In this document: piece by piece, positions 43,590-53,749 of the stretch
How the letters are laid out: each line of letters opens with the position of its first letter
Position numbering within the stretch: position 1 is the first letter of the stretch
Assembly: GCA_020633335.1 (NCBI GenBank)
Contig: JACKDU010000006.1
Coordinates: 434,001-498,000, forward strand
Length of the DNA stretch: 64,000 nt
DNA from: Myxococcales bacterium
Lineage (GTDB): Bacteria > Myxococcota_A > Polyangia > Nannocystales > Nannocystaceae
Direction: 5' to 3'
The notes under the pieces: generated by a model
Told to the model about the DNA's origin: nothing
Seen by the model: the letters and a program-made list of their open reading frames with translations, nothing else
Database searches by the model: none
Position numbers and translations under genes: made by a program

Positions 43590-44942
43590 ATGAGCGACGA
43601 GAAGGCAGCGAAGGGCGAGGCGGCGAAGGGCCAGGGCCAGCACGGGGTGGCGATCCTCATGGTCGTCGCCTGCCTGGCGATCCTGATCCCCTTCACCGCG
43701 ACCTTCTCCCTCAACTCGCGGGTCGACTTCCAGAGCGCGATCAACCTCCGCGACGAGGTCGTCGCCCGCAACCTCCAGCGCGGCGCCCTCCGCCTCTCGC
43801 TCCTCCTCTTCGAGCTCCAGCGGATGGTCTTCTCCCAGAAGCAGTTCCGCGAGATGGTCGGGGCGATGGACATCACCCAGGTCGCCCCCTACCTGATGTC
43901 GATCTTCGGGTCGAAGGACGGCTCGGAGGCGATCGGCGGGATCGCCGGGATGCTCGGCTTCGACGGCTTCGACGCCTCGGTGCTCGGCGACCTCTCGATC
44001 GACTACGGCTCCTTCGAGGTCCGCCTCGAGGCCGAGAGCGGCAAGGTCAACGTCAACTGCCTCGCCCAGGGGGCGAAGGACAAGGACAACCCGCAGGCCC
44101 GGGTCGCCGAGACCCTCGAGGCGATGCTCATGCCGACCCTCCTCAACCCGCTCTTCGAGGAGGAGAAGTCGGACGGCCAGCGCTACACCCGCGGCGACGT
44201 GATCCAGGCGATCGTCGACTACGTCGACGAGGACGTGAAGAAGTTCGACGTGATCAAGCTGACCAATGGGTCAGCCCAGGAGCGCTACCGCTACACCGAG
44301 CTCTTCGACCCCTACGAGCCCCGCAACGCGCGGATGGACAGCATCGAGGAGATGCACCTGGTCCAGGGGGTCGACGACGACCTGATGCTGGCGATCGGCG
44401 GCGAGCTGACGGTCTACGGCGGCGACTGCAAGGTCAACCTCAACTTCGCCAGCGCCGATCAGATCGCCCTCGTCCTCCGCAACTCGGTCACCGAGGAGGA
44501 TCGCTGGCGCACCGAGGGCGAGAACTTCCTCCTCAAGACGATGCCGCTCGCCCGCTACGTCGTCGAGTACCGGACCTTCTCGCTCTTCAAGGACACCAAG
44601 TCCTTCGTCGACTTCGTCGCCAAGCCGGATCAGTTCATCTCGCCGCTCGCGCTCCTCGGCTCCGGCGGCTCGGGCTCGGGCTCGTCGCCGATGCGCAACC
44701 CGAACATGCCGCGGATCCCCGAGGGCATGGCGCTCCGCGAGAAGTCGGAGGAGGCGAAGAACGGCGACACCCTCGGCGGCGTCGCCGACATCGCCACCGT
44801 CGCGCCCGAGCGCGTCTATCGGGTCGAGATCATCACCGAGGTCGGCTCGGTGAGGCGGCGCCTCAACGCGATCTACGACATGCAGTACGCCCGCTCGCAG
44901 TCCAAGGGCAAGGGCGCGTGGCTCTACTACCGGGAAGACTAA
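43590..44942 (+). CDS. gspK: Minor pseudopilin GspK
   Basis: The 450-residue tip pseudopilin. The leader ends QHG, with the mature helix VAILMVVACLAILIPF lacking Glu at +5, as is normal for GspK. The large alpha domain (about 110-300, with INLRDEVVARN and VNVNCLAQ) is present. A Gly/Ser stretch at about 360-370 is extra. ATG 43590 is given, but an in-frame GTG at 43569 overlaps the gspJ stop (GTGA) and would add seven residues; given the coupling elsewhere in this operon it is a real alternative. Confidence 0.88.
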   Translation: MSDEKAAKGEAAKGQGQHGVAILMVVACLAILIPFTATFSLNSRVDFQSAINLRDEVVARNLQRGALRLSLLLFELQRMVFSQKQFREMVGAMDITQVAPYLMSIFGSKDGSEAIGGIAGMLGFDGFDASVLGDLSIDYGSFEVRLEAESGKVNVNCLAQGAKDKDNPQARVAETLEAMLMPTLLNPLFEEEKSDGQRYTRGDVIQAIVDYVDEDVKKFDVIKLTNGSAQERYRYTELFDPYEPRNARMDSIEEMHLVQGVDDDLMLAIGGELTVYGGDCKVNLNFASADQIALVLRNSVTEEDRWRTEGENFLLKTMPLARYVVEYRTFSLFKDTKSFVDFVAKPDQFISPLALLGSGGSGSGSSPMRNPNMPRIPEGMALREKSEEAKNGDTLGGVADIATVAPERVYRVEIITEVGSVRRRLNAIYDMQYARSQSKGKGAWLYYRED

Positions 44943-44948
44943 GGCGAC

Positions 44949-46769
44949 ATGGCCCAGAAATTCATCGGACTCGATCTCGGGACCCATGAGGTCAAGGCGG
45001 TCCTCGTCAGCGCCGGCCTCCGGACCGTGCAGGTCCTCGAGGTCCACGAGGAGGCGGTCGTGCGCGGCCCGCAGGGCGACGACTCGCTCGAGGCGGCGAT
45101 CGAGGTCGCGGCCTCGGTGCTCCGCAAGCGGGGCTGGAACCACTACCCGGTCGGCGTCGTCCTCCCCGGCGGCGTCGGCTCCTACCGCGTCCTCCGCTTC
45201 CCCTTCGGCGACCCCCGGCGGATCGCCCAGGCGATCGCCTTCGAGGTCGAGGGGCAGTTCCCGGTGCCGGTCGAGCAGCTCGCGCTCGATCACCTGGTCG
45301 TCAGCGGCACCCGCAACCTCGGCCAGGCCCTGGTCGCCGCGGTCCGCAAGGAGGTGATCGAGCGGGTGAGCGTCGCCCTCGAGGCGGAGAAGCTCGACAT
45401 CAAGTCGATCACGGTCCCGCCGCTGGCGCTCGCCCAGGTGCTCGACGCGCCGGCGCCGGCGGTCGCCGATCCGGCGGCGGCCGAGGGGCGGATCCCGGTC
45501 GCGCTGGTGATCGACGTCGGCCACCGCAACAGCGAGCTCGTGGCGGTCGGGCCGAAGGGGCCGGTCGCCGCCCGCTCGCTCCGCCGCGGCGGCTTCCACG
45601 TCACCCGGGCGATCGAGAGCGCCTACCGCCTCGACGCGCCGGCGGCCGAGGCCAAGAAGCAGCACGAGGGCGTGCTCCCCCACCCCGGCGCCACGCTCGG
45701 CGGCGACGAGGCCCGCCTCGCCGCCGTGATCGCCAAGGCCTTCGAGCCGCTGATCCGCGAGATCGAGCACACCCGCCTCTGGCTGCGCGCGGAGGTCGGC
45801 TGCGAGGTCACGGTGATCCGCCTGGTCGGCGGCGGCTCGGGGATCCGCGGGCTCGCGGGCTACCTCGGCGAGCAGACCGGCGTCGCGGTCGAGGAGGCGC
45901 GGCCGCGGGAGAGCTCGACCCTCAAGAAGGTCGAGGGCCGCGACTGGTCGGGCGCGACCGCGGCCCTCGGGGCGGCGGTCGCGGCCTCGCGGCGGCCGCT
46001 CATCCAGCTCTACAAGGACGCGGGGAGCCGCGGCAGCGAGGGGAACTGGCTGGCCGAGCGGATGTCGACGCTGGCCGCGATCGGCATCGCGGTCCTCGCC
46101 TTCGGGGCGCTCGACACCTTCGCCAAGCTCAAGGCCTACGAGCTCGAGGAGGAGGCCTACGCCGGCGAGCTCGCGGCCTCGACCAAGGCGGTCTTCGGCG
46201 AGGAGATCCTCGACGTCGGCGATCTCGAGGCGAAGCTGCGGGCGGTCGAGGGCGGCGACATCACCAGCCTCGTCGCCTCACGCTCGGCGCTCGACGTCCT
46301 CTCGGCGATGATCAAGGTCTCCTCGCCCAAGGGCCCGAAGCCGGCGATGCCGGCCCCCGGGGTCGAGGGCGAGGAGGGCGAGGAGGGCGCGGAGGGCCAG
46401 CCGCCGACGCTGACCGCCTTCGGCGCGGCCGCGACGCCCGGGGCCGGGCCGACCGGGACCGGCCCCGAGGGCGAGCCTGCGGGCGCCCCTGCGGCCGCCG
46501 GCGCGGCGTCCGGCGACGCCGGCGGGATCACCTGGGACGACGAGCTGGTCTTCGACCAGGTCGAGATCCGCGCCCGCAAGATCGAGCTGACCGCCTCGGC
46601 CTCGGCGAGCCGCCTCTCCGCCCAGTCGCGCCTCAAGCGGCGCCTGATGACGATCTCCTGCGTGTCGAACGTGCAGGAGGGCAAGGCTCGCGACGCCAAC
46701 GACCGCAAGGTCTTTGAGATGTCGATCGAGCACGACTGCCTCTTCCAGAGCCTCGAGGAGGAAGCATGA
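44949..46769 (+). CDS. gspL: Type II secretion protein GspL (actin-like)
   Basis: A 606-residue bitopic protein that couples GspE to GspM. The N-terminal cytosolic part is actin-like (MAQKFIGLDLGTHEVKAV, IDVGHRNSELVAVG, RLVGGGSGIRGL). One TM helix at about 373-390 (LAAIGIAVLAFGALDTF) precedes the periplasmic part. GspL is usually about 400 residues; here a Gly/Ala/Glu/Pro-rich linker (about 455-525) lengthens the periplasmic side before the final ferredoxin-like region. It begins 6 bases after gspK and overlaps gspM by 4. Confidence 0.88.
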   Translation: MAQKFIGLDLGTHEVKAVLVSAGLRTVQVLEVHEEAVVRGPQGDDSLEAAIEVAASVLRKRGWNHYPVGVVLPGGVGSYRVLRFPFGDPRRIAQAIAFEVEGQFPVPVEQLALDHLVVSGTRNLGQALVAAVRKEVIERVSVALEAEKLDIKSITVPPLALAQVLDAPAPAVADPAAAEGRIPVALVIDVGHRNSELVAVGPKGPVAARSLRRGGFHVTRAIESAYRLDAPAAEAKKQHEGVLPHPGATLGGDEARLAAVIAKAFEPLIREIEHTRLWLRAEVGCEVTVIRLVGGGSGIRGLAGYLGEQTGVAVEEARPRESSTLKKVEGRDWSGATAALGAAVAASRRPLIQLYKDAGSRGSEGNWLAERMSTLAAIGIAVLAFGALDTFAKLKAYELEEEAYAGELAASTKAVFGEEILDVGDLEAKLRAVEGGDITSLVASRSALDVLSAMIKVSSPKGPKPAMPAPGVEGEEGEEGAEGQPPTLTAFGAAATPGAGPTGTGPEGEPAGAPAAAGAASGDAGGITWDDELVFDQVEIRARKIELTASASASRLSAQSRLKRRLMTISCVSNVQEGKARDANDRKVFEMSIEHDCLFQSLEEEA

Positions 46770-47367
46770 CCGCCCCTGTTGGAGCATTCGCCGGCTTCTG
46801 GTCCCGGCTCAGCCCGCGTGAGCGAAACCTCCTCACGCTCCTCGTCGTCGTCTTCTTCGTGATGGGGATCGGCGTCCTCTTCCTCCTCCGCAGCGACTCC
46901 TTCGCCGCCTCGGAGGAGCGGATCGCCGAGATGAAGCGCGGCATCCAGCTCATGCAGACCCGCGGCGCGGTCTACAGCGAGAAGCTCAAGGAGAAGGCCG
47001 AGCGCGAGGCGATGATCGCCAGCGAGCCGCTCGAGTTCTCGCTCATCCTCGAGCAGACGACCCGCGACGTCCTGGTCGACAAGTCGACCCGCCAGGAGGA
47101 GGAGAAGCCCCCCCTCGATCTCGGCGACGGCCTGGTCAAGCGGGTCTACTCCTTCGAGCTCCAGGGCGTGACCCTCGAGGAGATGGTCAAGTTCCTCCAG
47201 GCGGTCGAGAACCAGCCCGGGCACGTGATCTTCACCGAGCGCCTCAAGGTGCGCTCGTCGTCGTCGGTCGAGGATCGGCTGGCGAAGGTCGAGGTCGACC
47301 TCGCCACCTGGGAGATGGCCAAGGAGGCTGAGGGCGGCCGCGACAAGGAGAAGGAGGACGAGGACCG

Positions 47368-47371
<4 letters not shown>
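46766..47371 (+). CDS. gspM: Type II secretion protein GspM
   Basis: A 201-residue bitopic inner-membrane protein that partners GspL. It has a short cytosolic start (about 1-22, with WSRLSPRERNLL typical of GspM), a TM helix (about 23-43), a coiled-coil stretch (about 48-80) and a small periplasmic domain with a highly charged end. It overlaps gspL and gspN by 4 bases each. Confidence 0.85.
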
Positions 47372-48810
<1,439 letters not shown>

Positions 48811-48822
48811 TGCGTGTTCGCG

Positions 48823-49124
48823 ATCGGCTGCTCGCCGATCTTCTTCGTCGGCCGCGGCGAGACCCTGGCGGTCGCGCCCTGTGAGCCCGCCGAGTCGAGC
48901 CCCGACCGCGTCGGCGATCGGCGCCGGTGATCTCGACGCGGACGGGCGCCCCGACCTCGTCCTCATCGGCGGCGCGCGATCCTCCGCGACGAGCGCGAGC
49001 GGGCGCGCTGGCGCTGGACGATCTTCGAGCTCCGCCCGGATGCGAAGCGACCGCGCTCACCGTGGCCGGAGTCCCGGTGAGCGCGGTCGTGATGAGCGCG
49101 GAGCGGCGCGCTCGTGGTCGCTAG
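48823..49124 (+). pseudogene. Remnant of an FG-GAP/VCBS-type protein gene
   Basis: No intact gene fills this 310-base gap, but fragments in different frames look coding. VFAIGCSPIFFVGRGETLAV and AVAPCEPAE occur in one frame. IGAGDLDADGRPDLVLIGGA, a clear FG-GAP/VCBS calcium-blade motif, occurs in another. GCEATALTVAGVPVSAVVMS occurs in a third, ending at the TAG at 49122. At least two frameshifts would be needed, so it is most likely a decayed gene end or duplicate. Confidence 0.4.
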
Positions 49125-49321
49125 TTGAGCCCCGGCGCGTCGCCCCACTCGCCGGTCCCGCGGGCGCGGCTGCGGAGGATTCGGTAGATGGCGAGGACGA
49201 CCCCGCCGACGATCAGCCAGACGAAGCCCATGGCGACGAAGGCGGCGAGGTCGATGAGGCGGGCGCCCCCGAGGATCGCGGCGTCGGCGAGGAGGGGGAG
49301 GGTGAGGGTCGTGGCGATCAT
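49121..49321 (-). CDS. Small membrane protein, 66 residues
   Basis: A 66-residue protein with two hydrophobic stretches, a weak one at 6-20 and a clear TM helix at about 27-47 (AAFVAMGFVWLIVGGVVLAIY), then a basic tail RILRSRARG. Its ATG overlaps the stop of the HTTM-type gene by 4 bases (ATGA), so it is translationally coupled and is likely a small partner or stabiliser of that protein. I recognise no family. Confidence 0.6.
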   Translation of the reverse strand: MIATTLTLPLLADAAILGGARLIDLAAFVAMGFVWLIVGGVVLAIYRILRSRARGTGEWGDAPGLN

Positions 49322-51891
49322 TGGCGGTCTCCCTTGGTCGTGCTCTTGTTCTTGTTCCTGTTCCTGTTCTCGTTCTTCTTGCGCTCGGCCTCCAGGCGGC
49401 GCTCCCAGCTGACCTTGCGGTGCTTGATCCACGGCTTCTCGGCGCCCTCGGCGAGGGGCGGGAGGCCGTGGCGGGCGCGGATGGTGTCGGGGAGCTGGGC
49501 CTCCGGGTCGCTCGCGCAGGTGACGGTGTGGATCTCGCGCTCGTGCCCCTTCTCCTCGAGGAGGCGCTCGGCGACGTACCAGCCCTGCTTCTGGACCTGC
49601 TCCGGCGACGGGATCGCGTACCAGACCTTGATCAGCTCGACCTTGAGCGGCTCCTGGCCGTCGTGGGTGCGGGCCCACTCGCGGCAGTGGTAGCGCGCGA
49701 GCCACTTCTGGTACCAGTCGCCCTTGCCCGACTCGCCGCCGCTCACCCGGCGGTTCATCTTCCGCATCCGGTCGTTCCAGATCCACGGGATCGGCTTCTG
49801 TTCCGGGGCGTAGACGTCGGTCTTGAGGTCGTAGACCGTGCCGTCGACGTCGGTCACCAGGGTCTTGAGGAAGACGTTCTGGCGCGGCGGGTTGGGGGCG
49901 AACATGTTCCACCCCTGGTTGGTCTGGGTGGTCAGGAGCCAGGCGCTGAAGGGCTTGTGCGCCCGCGTCCGGAAGGTCGAGAGGCAGTCCTTGTCGGGGA
50001 GGCACCAGGCCGCGACCGCGGTGATGTGGAAGATGATCACGCCGCTGACGACCAGCCGGCCGAAGGGCCCGTAGGCCCAGGGGCGGTCGAGGCGGCCGCC
50101 GTCGGAGCCGTCGCTGCTCACCCAGTGGCCGCCGTGGCGGCGCGCCTGGAGGAGGCCGACGAGGCCGAGGAAGCCCGCGGCGCTGAGGGTCATGGTGAGG
50201 CCGCCGGGGAGTCCCTTGGCGGTGACGATGACCGCGCCGACGACGAGGCCGAGGGCGAGCGCGAGCGCCCACTGCGGGATCCGGGCGGCGTCGTGGTGGA
50301 GGTGGGGGAGGAGGGGATCCTCGGTCGGCAGGCGGGGCTCACCGGCGGCGACGTCCTTCGGGATCCCGGGGACGCCGAGGCGGGCGAGCGCCTGGCCGAG
50401 GGCGCGGAGCATGGTCGCGAGCTCGGGGCCGCTCAGGTAGACCATGTAGGTCAGGAGCATGATCGGCGCGAACATCCCGATGTTCATGAGCACCAGGAGG
50501 TGGACGTGGAACATGATCCCGAGGGTCAGCCACACCCGCCGCCCCATGAACCAGGAGGCGAACCAGTCGAGGTCGAGGCGGCGCTCCTCGCCGAAGATCG
50601 TCGGCGTGAAGGGGCGGTCCCGGAGGCGCCGCCAGCCCCAGGCGATCAGGGCCATCATCGTCAGCCAGCCGGCCGCGAAGACCCCCTGGGTCGCCGCCAG
50701 CGAGAGGCCGCCGGGCGTCGGCGCGTAGTGGACCGGGTAGGCGACCAGGGCCACGGACATCGCGGCGACGCCGAGGAGCGCCCAGCAGGCACGGACCGCC
50801 CAGAGGCGCCAGCCCGTGAGCGGCGGCAGCTTCTCGCGGATCGCCCAGCGGATGATCAGGCCGGCGACCACCAGCGGGAAGCCGCACTGCCAGATGTGGA
50901 CGATCCAGGTCATCGCCCGGAAGGCGTTGGTCGCGAAGATCGACGAGATGAACTGCGGCGGGACCCGGTAGAAGTGGTCCATGTTGAGGGCGTAGTAGAG
51001 GGTGTCGCCCTTGAGCCAGACCGCGCCGGTCTTCGCCGAGCCGGTGTAGACGTAGATCGTCGCCAGCTGGAAGATCATCAGGAGGCGCGGCCACCCCGGG
51101 ACCCGGCGGTAGACCGCCTCGAGGCCGCGCGGGTGGTCCGGCGAGGGGGCCAGGCCGGCGCCGCCCCCCGGGCCGCCGCGCTCGCTCAGGCGCCCCGCCT
51201 TGCGCAGCCGCCGGCAGCGCAGCCAGTTGTCGAGGGAGTAGGCGTGGCCGCACTTCGAGAGGATCAGGAGGAAGAAGAAGACCCGGTAGACGAGGTCCGT
51301 GCCCTCCCAGAAGAGCGGGTTGCGGACCATGATGCTGTTCATCAGGAGGAACGAGAGCACCCCCATGACGCGGGTCCGGTAGCCGAGCGCGAAGAGGATC
51401 GTCACCACCTCGAAGACCGCGAGGTGGATCCAGAAGGCGGTCGGCGAGTCCCAGAAGAAGAGGAGGGAGTACTTCGGCCCCTTGAAGAACTCGACGACGG
51501 CCGCGAGGTCGAAGAAGCCGTAGGGGTCGCCGCCGCGCCCGTCGCCGAAGCCGGCGAACTGGTTGCCGGCGAGCACCTGGCGGGCGGTGTCGGTGAAGAA
51601 GATCCCCTCGTCGGTGAAGAGGAAGGTGAAGTGCTCCCAGAGCCCGTTGATGTTGCAGAGGACGAAGATCGCAAAGAGGATCCGGAAGAGCCCGAGGGCG
51701 CGCGGATCCTCCGTGCGCATCCAGAGGCGGCGCCAGCGGTCGCTCTGGAGGACAAAGAGGAGGCCGAGGAGGCCCGCGCAGGTGAGCAGGAGCCAGCCGA
51801 TCGTCGGCGAGAGGGCGACCGCGTCCTCATTGACGATGCGGTCGGCGACGCCGAGGAGCGGGGCGCTGAGCGATCCAATCCATCCAAGCAT
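49318..51891 (-). CDS. HTTM-domain (vitamin K-dependent carboxylase-like) membrane protein with DUF5819-like end
   Basis: An 857-residue polytopic protein. The first half matches the HTTM family (RALGLFRILFAIFVLCNI, YRTRVMGVLSFLLMNSIMVRNPLFWEG), a membrane fold related to gamma-glutamyl carboxylase. The middle has more TM helices. The last 230 residues are soluble and resemble DUF5819 (NQGWNMFAPNPPRQNVFLKT). It may be an enzyme or carrier acting at the inner membrane; no substrate can be named. The C-terminus is Lys/Asn-rich, unlike the rest. It is followed with a 4-base overlap by a 66-residue membrane protein. Confidence 0.8.
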   Translation of the reverse strand: MLGWIGSLSAPLLGVADRIVNEDAVALSPTIGWLLLTCAGLLGLLFVLQSDRWRRLWMRTEDPRALGLFRILFAIFVLCNINGLWEHFTFLFTDEGIFFTDTARQVLAGNQFAGFGDGRGGDPYGFFDLAAVVEFFKGPKYSLLFFWDSPTAFWIHLAVFEVVTILFALGYRTRVMGVLSFLLMNSIMVRNPLFWEGTDLVYRVFFFLLILSKCGHAYSLDNWLRCRRLRKAGRLSERGGPGGGAGLAPSPDHPRGLEAVYRRVPGWPRLLMIFQLATIYVYTGSAKTGAVWLKGDTLYYALNMDHFYRVPPQFISSIFATNAFRAMTWIVHIWQCGFPLVVAGLIIRWAIREKLPPLTGWRLWAVRACWALLGVAAMSVALVAYPVHYAPTPGGLSLAATQGVFAAGWLTMMALIAWGWRRLRDRPFTPTIFGEERRLDLDWFASWFMGRRVWLTLGIMFHVHLLVLMNIGMFAPIMLLTYMVYLSGPELATMLRALGQALARLGVPGIPKDVAAGEPRLPTEDPLLPHLHHDAARIPQWALALALGLVVGAVIVTAKGLPGGLTMTLSAAGFLGLVGLLQARRHGGHWVSSDGSDGGRLDRPWAYGPFGRLVVSGVIIFHITAVAAWCLPDKDCLSTFRTRAHKPFSAWLLTTQTNQGWNMFAPNPPRQNVFLKTLVTDVDGTVYDLKTDVYAPEQKPIPWIWNDRMRKMNRRVSGGESGKGDWYQKWLARYHCREWARTHDGQEPLKVELIKVWYAIPSPEQVQKQGWYVAERLLEEKGHEREIHTVTCASDPEAQLPDTIRARHGLPPLAEGAEKPWIKHRKVSWERRLEAERKKNENRNRNKNKSTTKGDRQ

Positions 51892-52316
51892 AGGTATCCA
51901 AGGTGCTCGGCGCGGGGGCTCGTCGGAAGCGAAAACAATTCGTGAATTGCGGCTCTATGGGCCCGTAGGTGTGAGAATTCCGGGTGCATCAAGCGCACGC
52001 GGGGTCCCTCGTGAGGGCGCCGTGAGGGCGCATAGTGACACCGCTCTCGTGATCTTGCGTAATGTAATATATGTCCCTTGGGTCATCTCGATCGGGGGCG
52101 CGCCGGGGGGCGCGGGGGGCCGCGTTCGGGGACGTAGTCGGGCGCTCGGAGGGAGCGCCAGCGCGCTCGACGAATCCGCCATGAGGCACCTACGTCCGCA
52201 AGAACGTCGTTTATGCGGCGGCACTATTTGCGCGGCCGGGCCCGCCCCCTCCCGTGGCACACCTGAAACTCGTTCGCGCGCCCCCTTCTCGCGCGCTGCG
52301 CAGGAGCGCCCCATCC
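51892..52316. other. 425-base divergent intergenic region with promoter and palindromes
   Basis: This is the longest gap without a gene. It is distinctly AT-richer in places. CAATTC-GT-GAATTG (51936-51949) is a perfect dyad about 45 bases upstream of the HTTM-type gene. GTGACA (52035-52040), 19 nt and TAATGT (52060-52065) could be a promoter for the NtrC-like gene. TGTCCCTTGGGTCA (52072-52085), just after it, is an imperfect member of the GTCC/GGAC palindrome set. Short frames here show no coding signs. Confidence 0.5.
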
Positions 52317-53726
52317 ATGGCCAACGAAGCCCACGAGCAGCAGCCGATTCGAATCCTGATCGCCGACGATGAACCCGCCGCTCGCTCGGCCCTCGGAGAG
52401 ATGCTCCGCGACGAGGGCTACGAGGTGCAGACCGCGGCCGACGGCTTCAAGGCGCTCGGCAAGATCGACGGGTGGATCCCCGACGTCGTGATCACCGACG
52501 TGAAGATGCCGGCGCTCGGCGGGATCGAGCTGATGCAGAAGCTCCGGGAGCGCTGCCCCGACACCGCGGTGATCGTGATGACGGCCTTCGGCTCGGTCGA
52601 GGGCGCGGTCGAGGCGATGCGCCTCGGCGCCGACGACTACCTCTCGAAGCCGGTCCACTTCCCGCAGCTCCTCATGGTCCTCGGCCGGGTGCTCAAGCAC
52701 CGCGCGCTCCAGCGCGAGGCCAACCAGCTCCGCGACGCGCTCCGCGAGCGCCAGGAGGCGCCGAAGGCCGGCGTCGTCGGCCAGAGCAAGCCCTTCCGCG
52801 AGCTCCTCGATCTCATCCGTCAGGTCGCGGCCTCGCCGGTCGCGGTCCTGATCATCGGCCAGACCGGCACCGGCAAGAGCTTCACCGCCCGCCTCCTCCA
52901 CCAGTGGAGCCCGCGGGGCGAGGCCAAGTTCGTGATCGTCAAGTGTGGGGCGATGGAGGAGGAGGCGCTCGAGCGCGAGCTCTTCGGCTGGGTCGACGAG
53001 GCCGGGCTCCACCGCGGCCGCCTCGCCGACGCCGACGGCGGCACCCTCTTCCTCGACGAGATCGGCGAGATGCCGCTCGGCCTCCAGGCCAAGCTCCTCC
53101 ACTTCCTCCAGGACCGGAGCTACGCGCCGGTCGGCGGGAGCGAGCGCCTCTCCTGCGACACCCGGGTGATCACCGCGAGCAACCACGACCTCGATCGCCT
53201 GGTCCGCGACGGCCGCTTCCGCGAGGACCTCTACTACCGCCTCAACGTCGTCACCCTCCGGACGCCGACCCTCCGCGAGCGCCGCGACGACATCCCGCTC
53301 CTGGCGATGCACTTCCTCCGGGTCTACGCCCACGGGTCGAACAAGACGATCACCGGCTTCAACGAGCGCGCGCTCGGGGTGCTCCTCAACTTCGACTGGC
53401 CGGGGAACATCCGCCAGCTCGAGAACTGCATCGAGCGCGCGGTCGTCCTCGCCCGCTCGGCCGAGATCGAGCCCCGCGACCTCCCGCGCGAGCTGATGTC
53501 GCGGATCGGCACCGACGAGCAGATGCCGACGATCCCGGGCGCCTCGCTCCGCGAGCTCGAGCGCTTCGCGATCCTCCGCACCCTCGAGCACGTCGGCGGG
53601 AGCACCAGCAAGGCGGCGAAGATCCTCGGGATCTCGCCGCGCAAGATCCAGTACCGCCTCAACGAGTACCGCTCGACCCCGCAGTCGGGGCTGCCGGCGG
53701 TGGTCTCGGGGTCGGGCAAGGGCTAG
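52317..53726 (+). CDS. NtrC-like response regulator lacking GAFTGA
   Basis: A 469-residue receiver, AAA+ and Fis-HTH regulator. Phospho-acceptor Asp61 lies in VVITDVKMPALGG, Walker A is GQTGTGKS and Walker B is an intact GTLFLDEIGE. Where NtrC proteins have GAFTGA, this reads ELFGWVDEAGLHRGRL, so the sigma-54 contact loop is absent although ATPase motifs are good. The HTH is STSKAAKILGISPRKIQY. It may regulate without sigma-54. AGGAG lies 10 bases before ATG 52317; an upstream in-frame GTG at 52254 adds basic residues unlike a receiver start. Confidence 0.87.
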   Translation: MANEAHEQQPIRILIADDEPAARSALGEMLRDEGYEVQTAADGFKALGKIDGWIPDVVITDVKMPALGGIELMQKLRERCPDTAVIVMTAFGSVEGAVEAMRLGADDYLSKPVHFPQLLMVLGRVLKHRALQREANQLRDALRERQEAPKAGVVGQSKPFRELLDLIRQVAASPVAVLIIGQTGTGKSFTARLLHQWSPRGEAKFVIVKCGAMEEEALERELFGWVDEAGLHRGRLADADGGTLFLDEIGEMPLGLQAKLLHFLQDRSYAPVGGSERLSCDTRVITASNHDLDRLVRDGRFREDLYYRLNVVTLRTPTLRERRDDIPLLAMHFLRVYAHGSNKTITGFNERALGVLLNFDWPGNIRQLENCIERAVVLARSAEIEPRDLPRELMSRIGTDEQMPTIPGASLRELERFAILRTLEHVGGSTSKAAKILGISPRKIQYRLNEYRSTPQSGLPAVVSGSGKG

Positions 53727-53749
53727 CTCGGGCGCGAGCAGGGCGCCGG

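Noticed and set aside
49898..49915. GAACATGTTC palindrome as another repeat copy
   Set aside because: It lies in ordinary codons for the conserved WNMFAPNP segment and lacks the GTCC/GGAC arms.
51955..52314. Small open frames in the divergent gap before the NtrC-like gene
   Set aside because: They are short, overlap promoter-like AT-rich DNA and lack ribosome sites or protein motifs.
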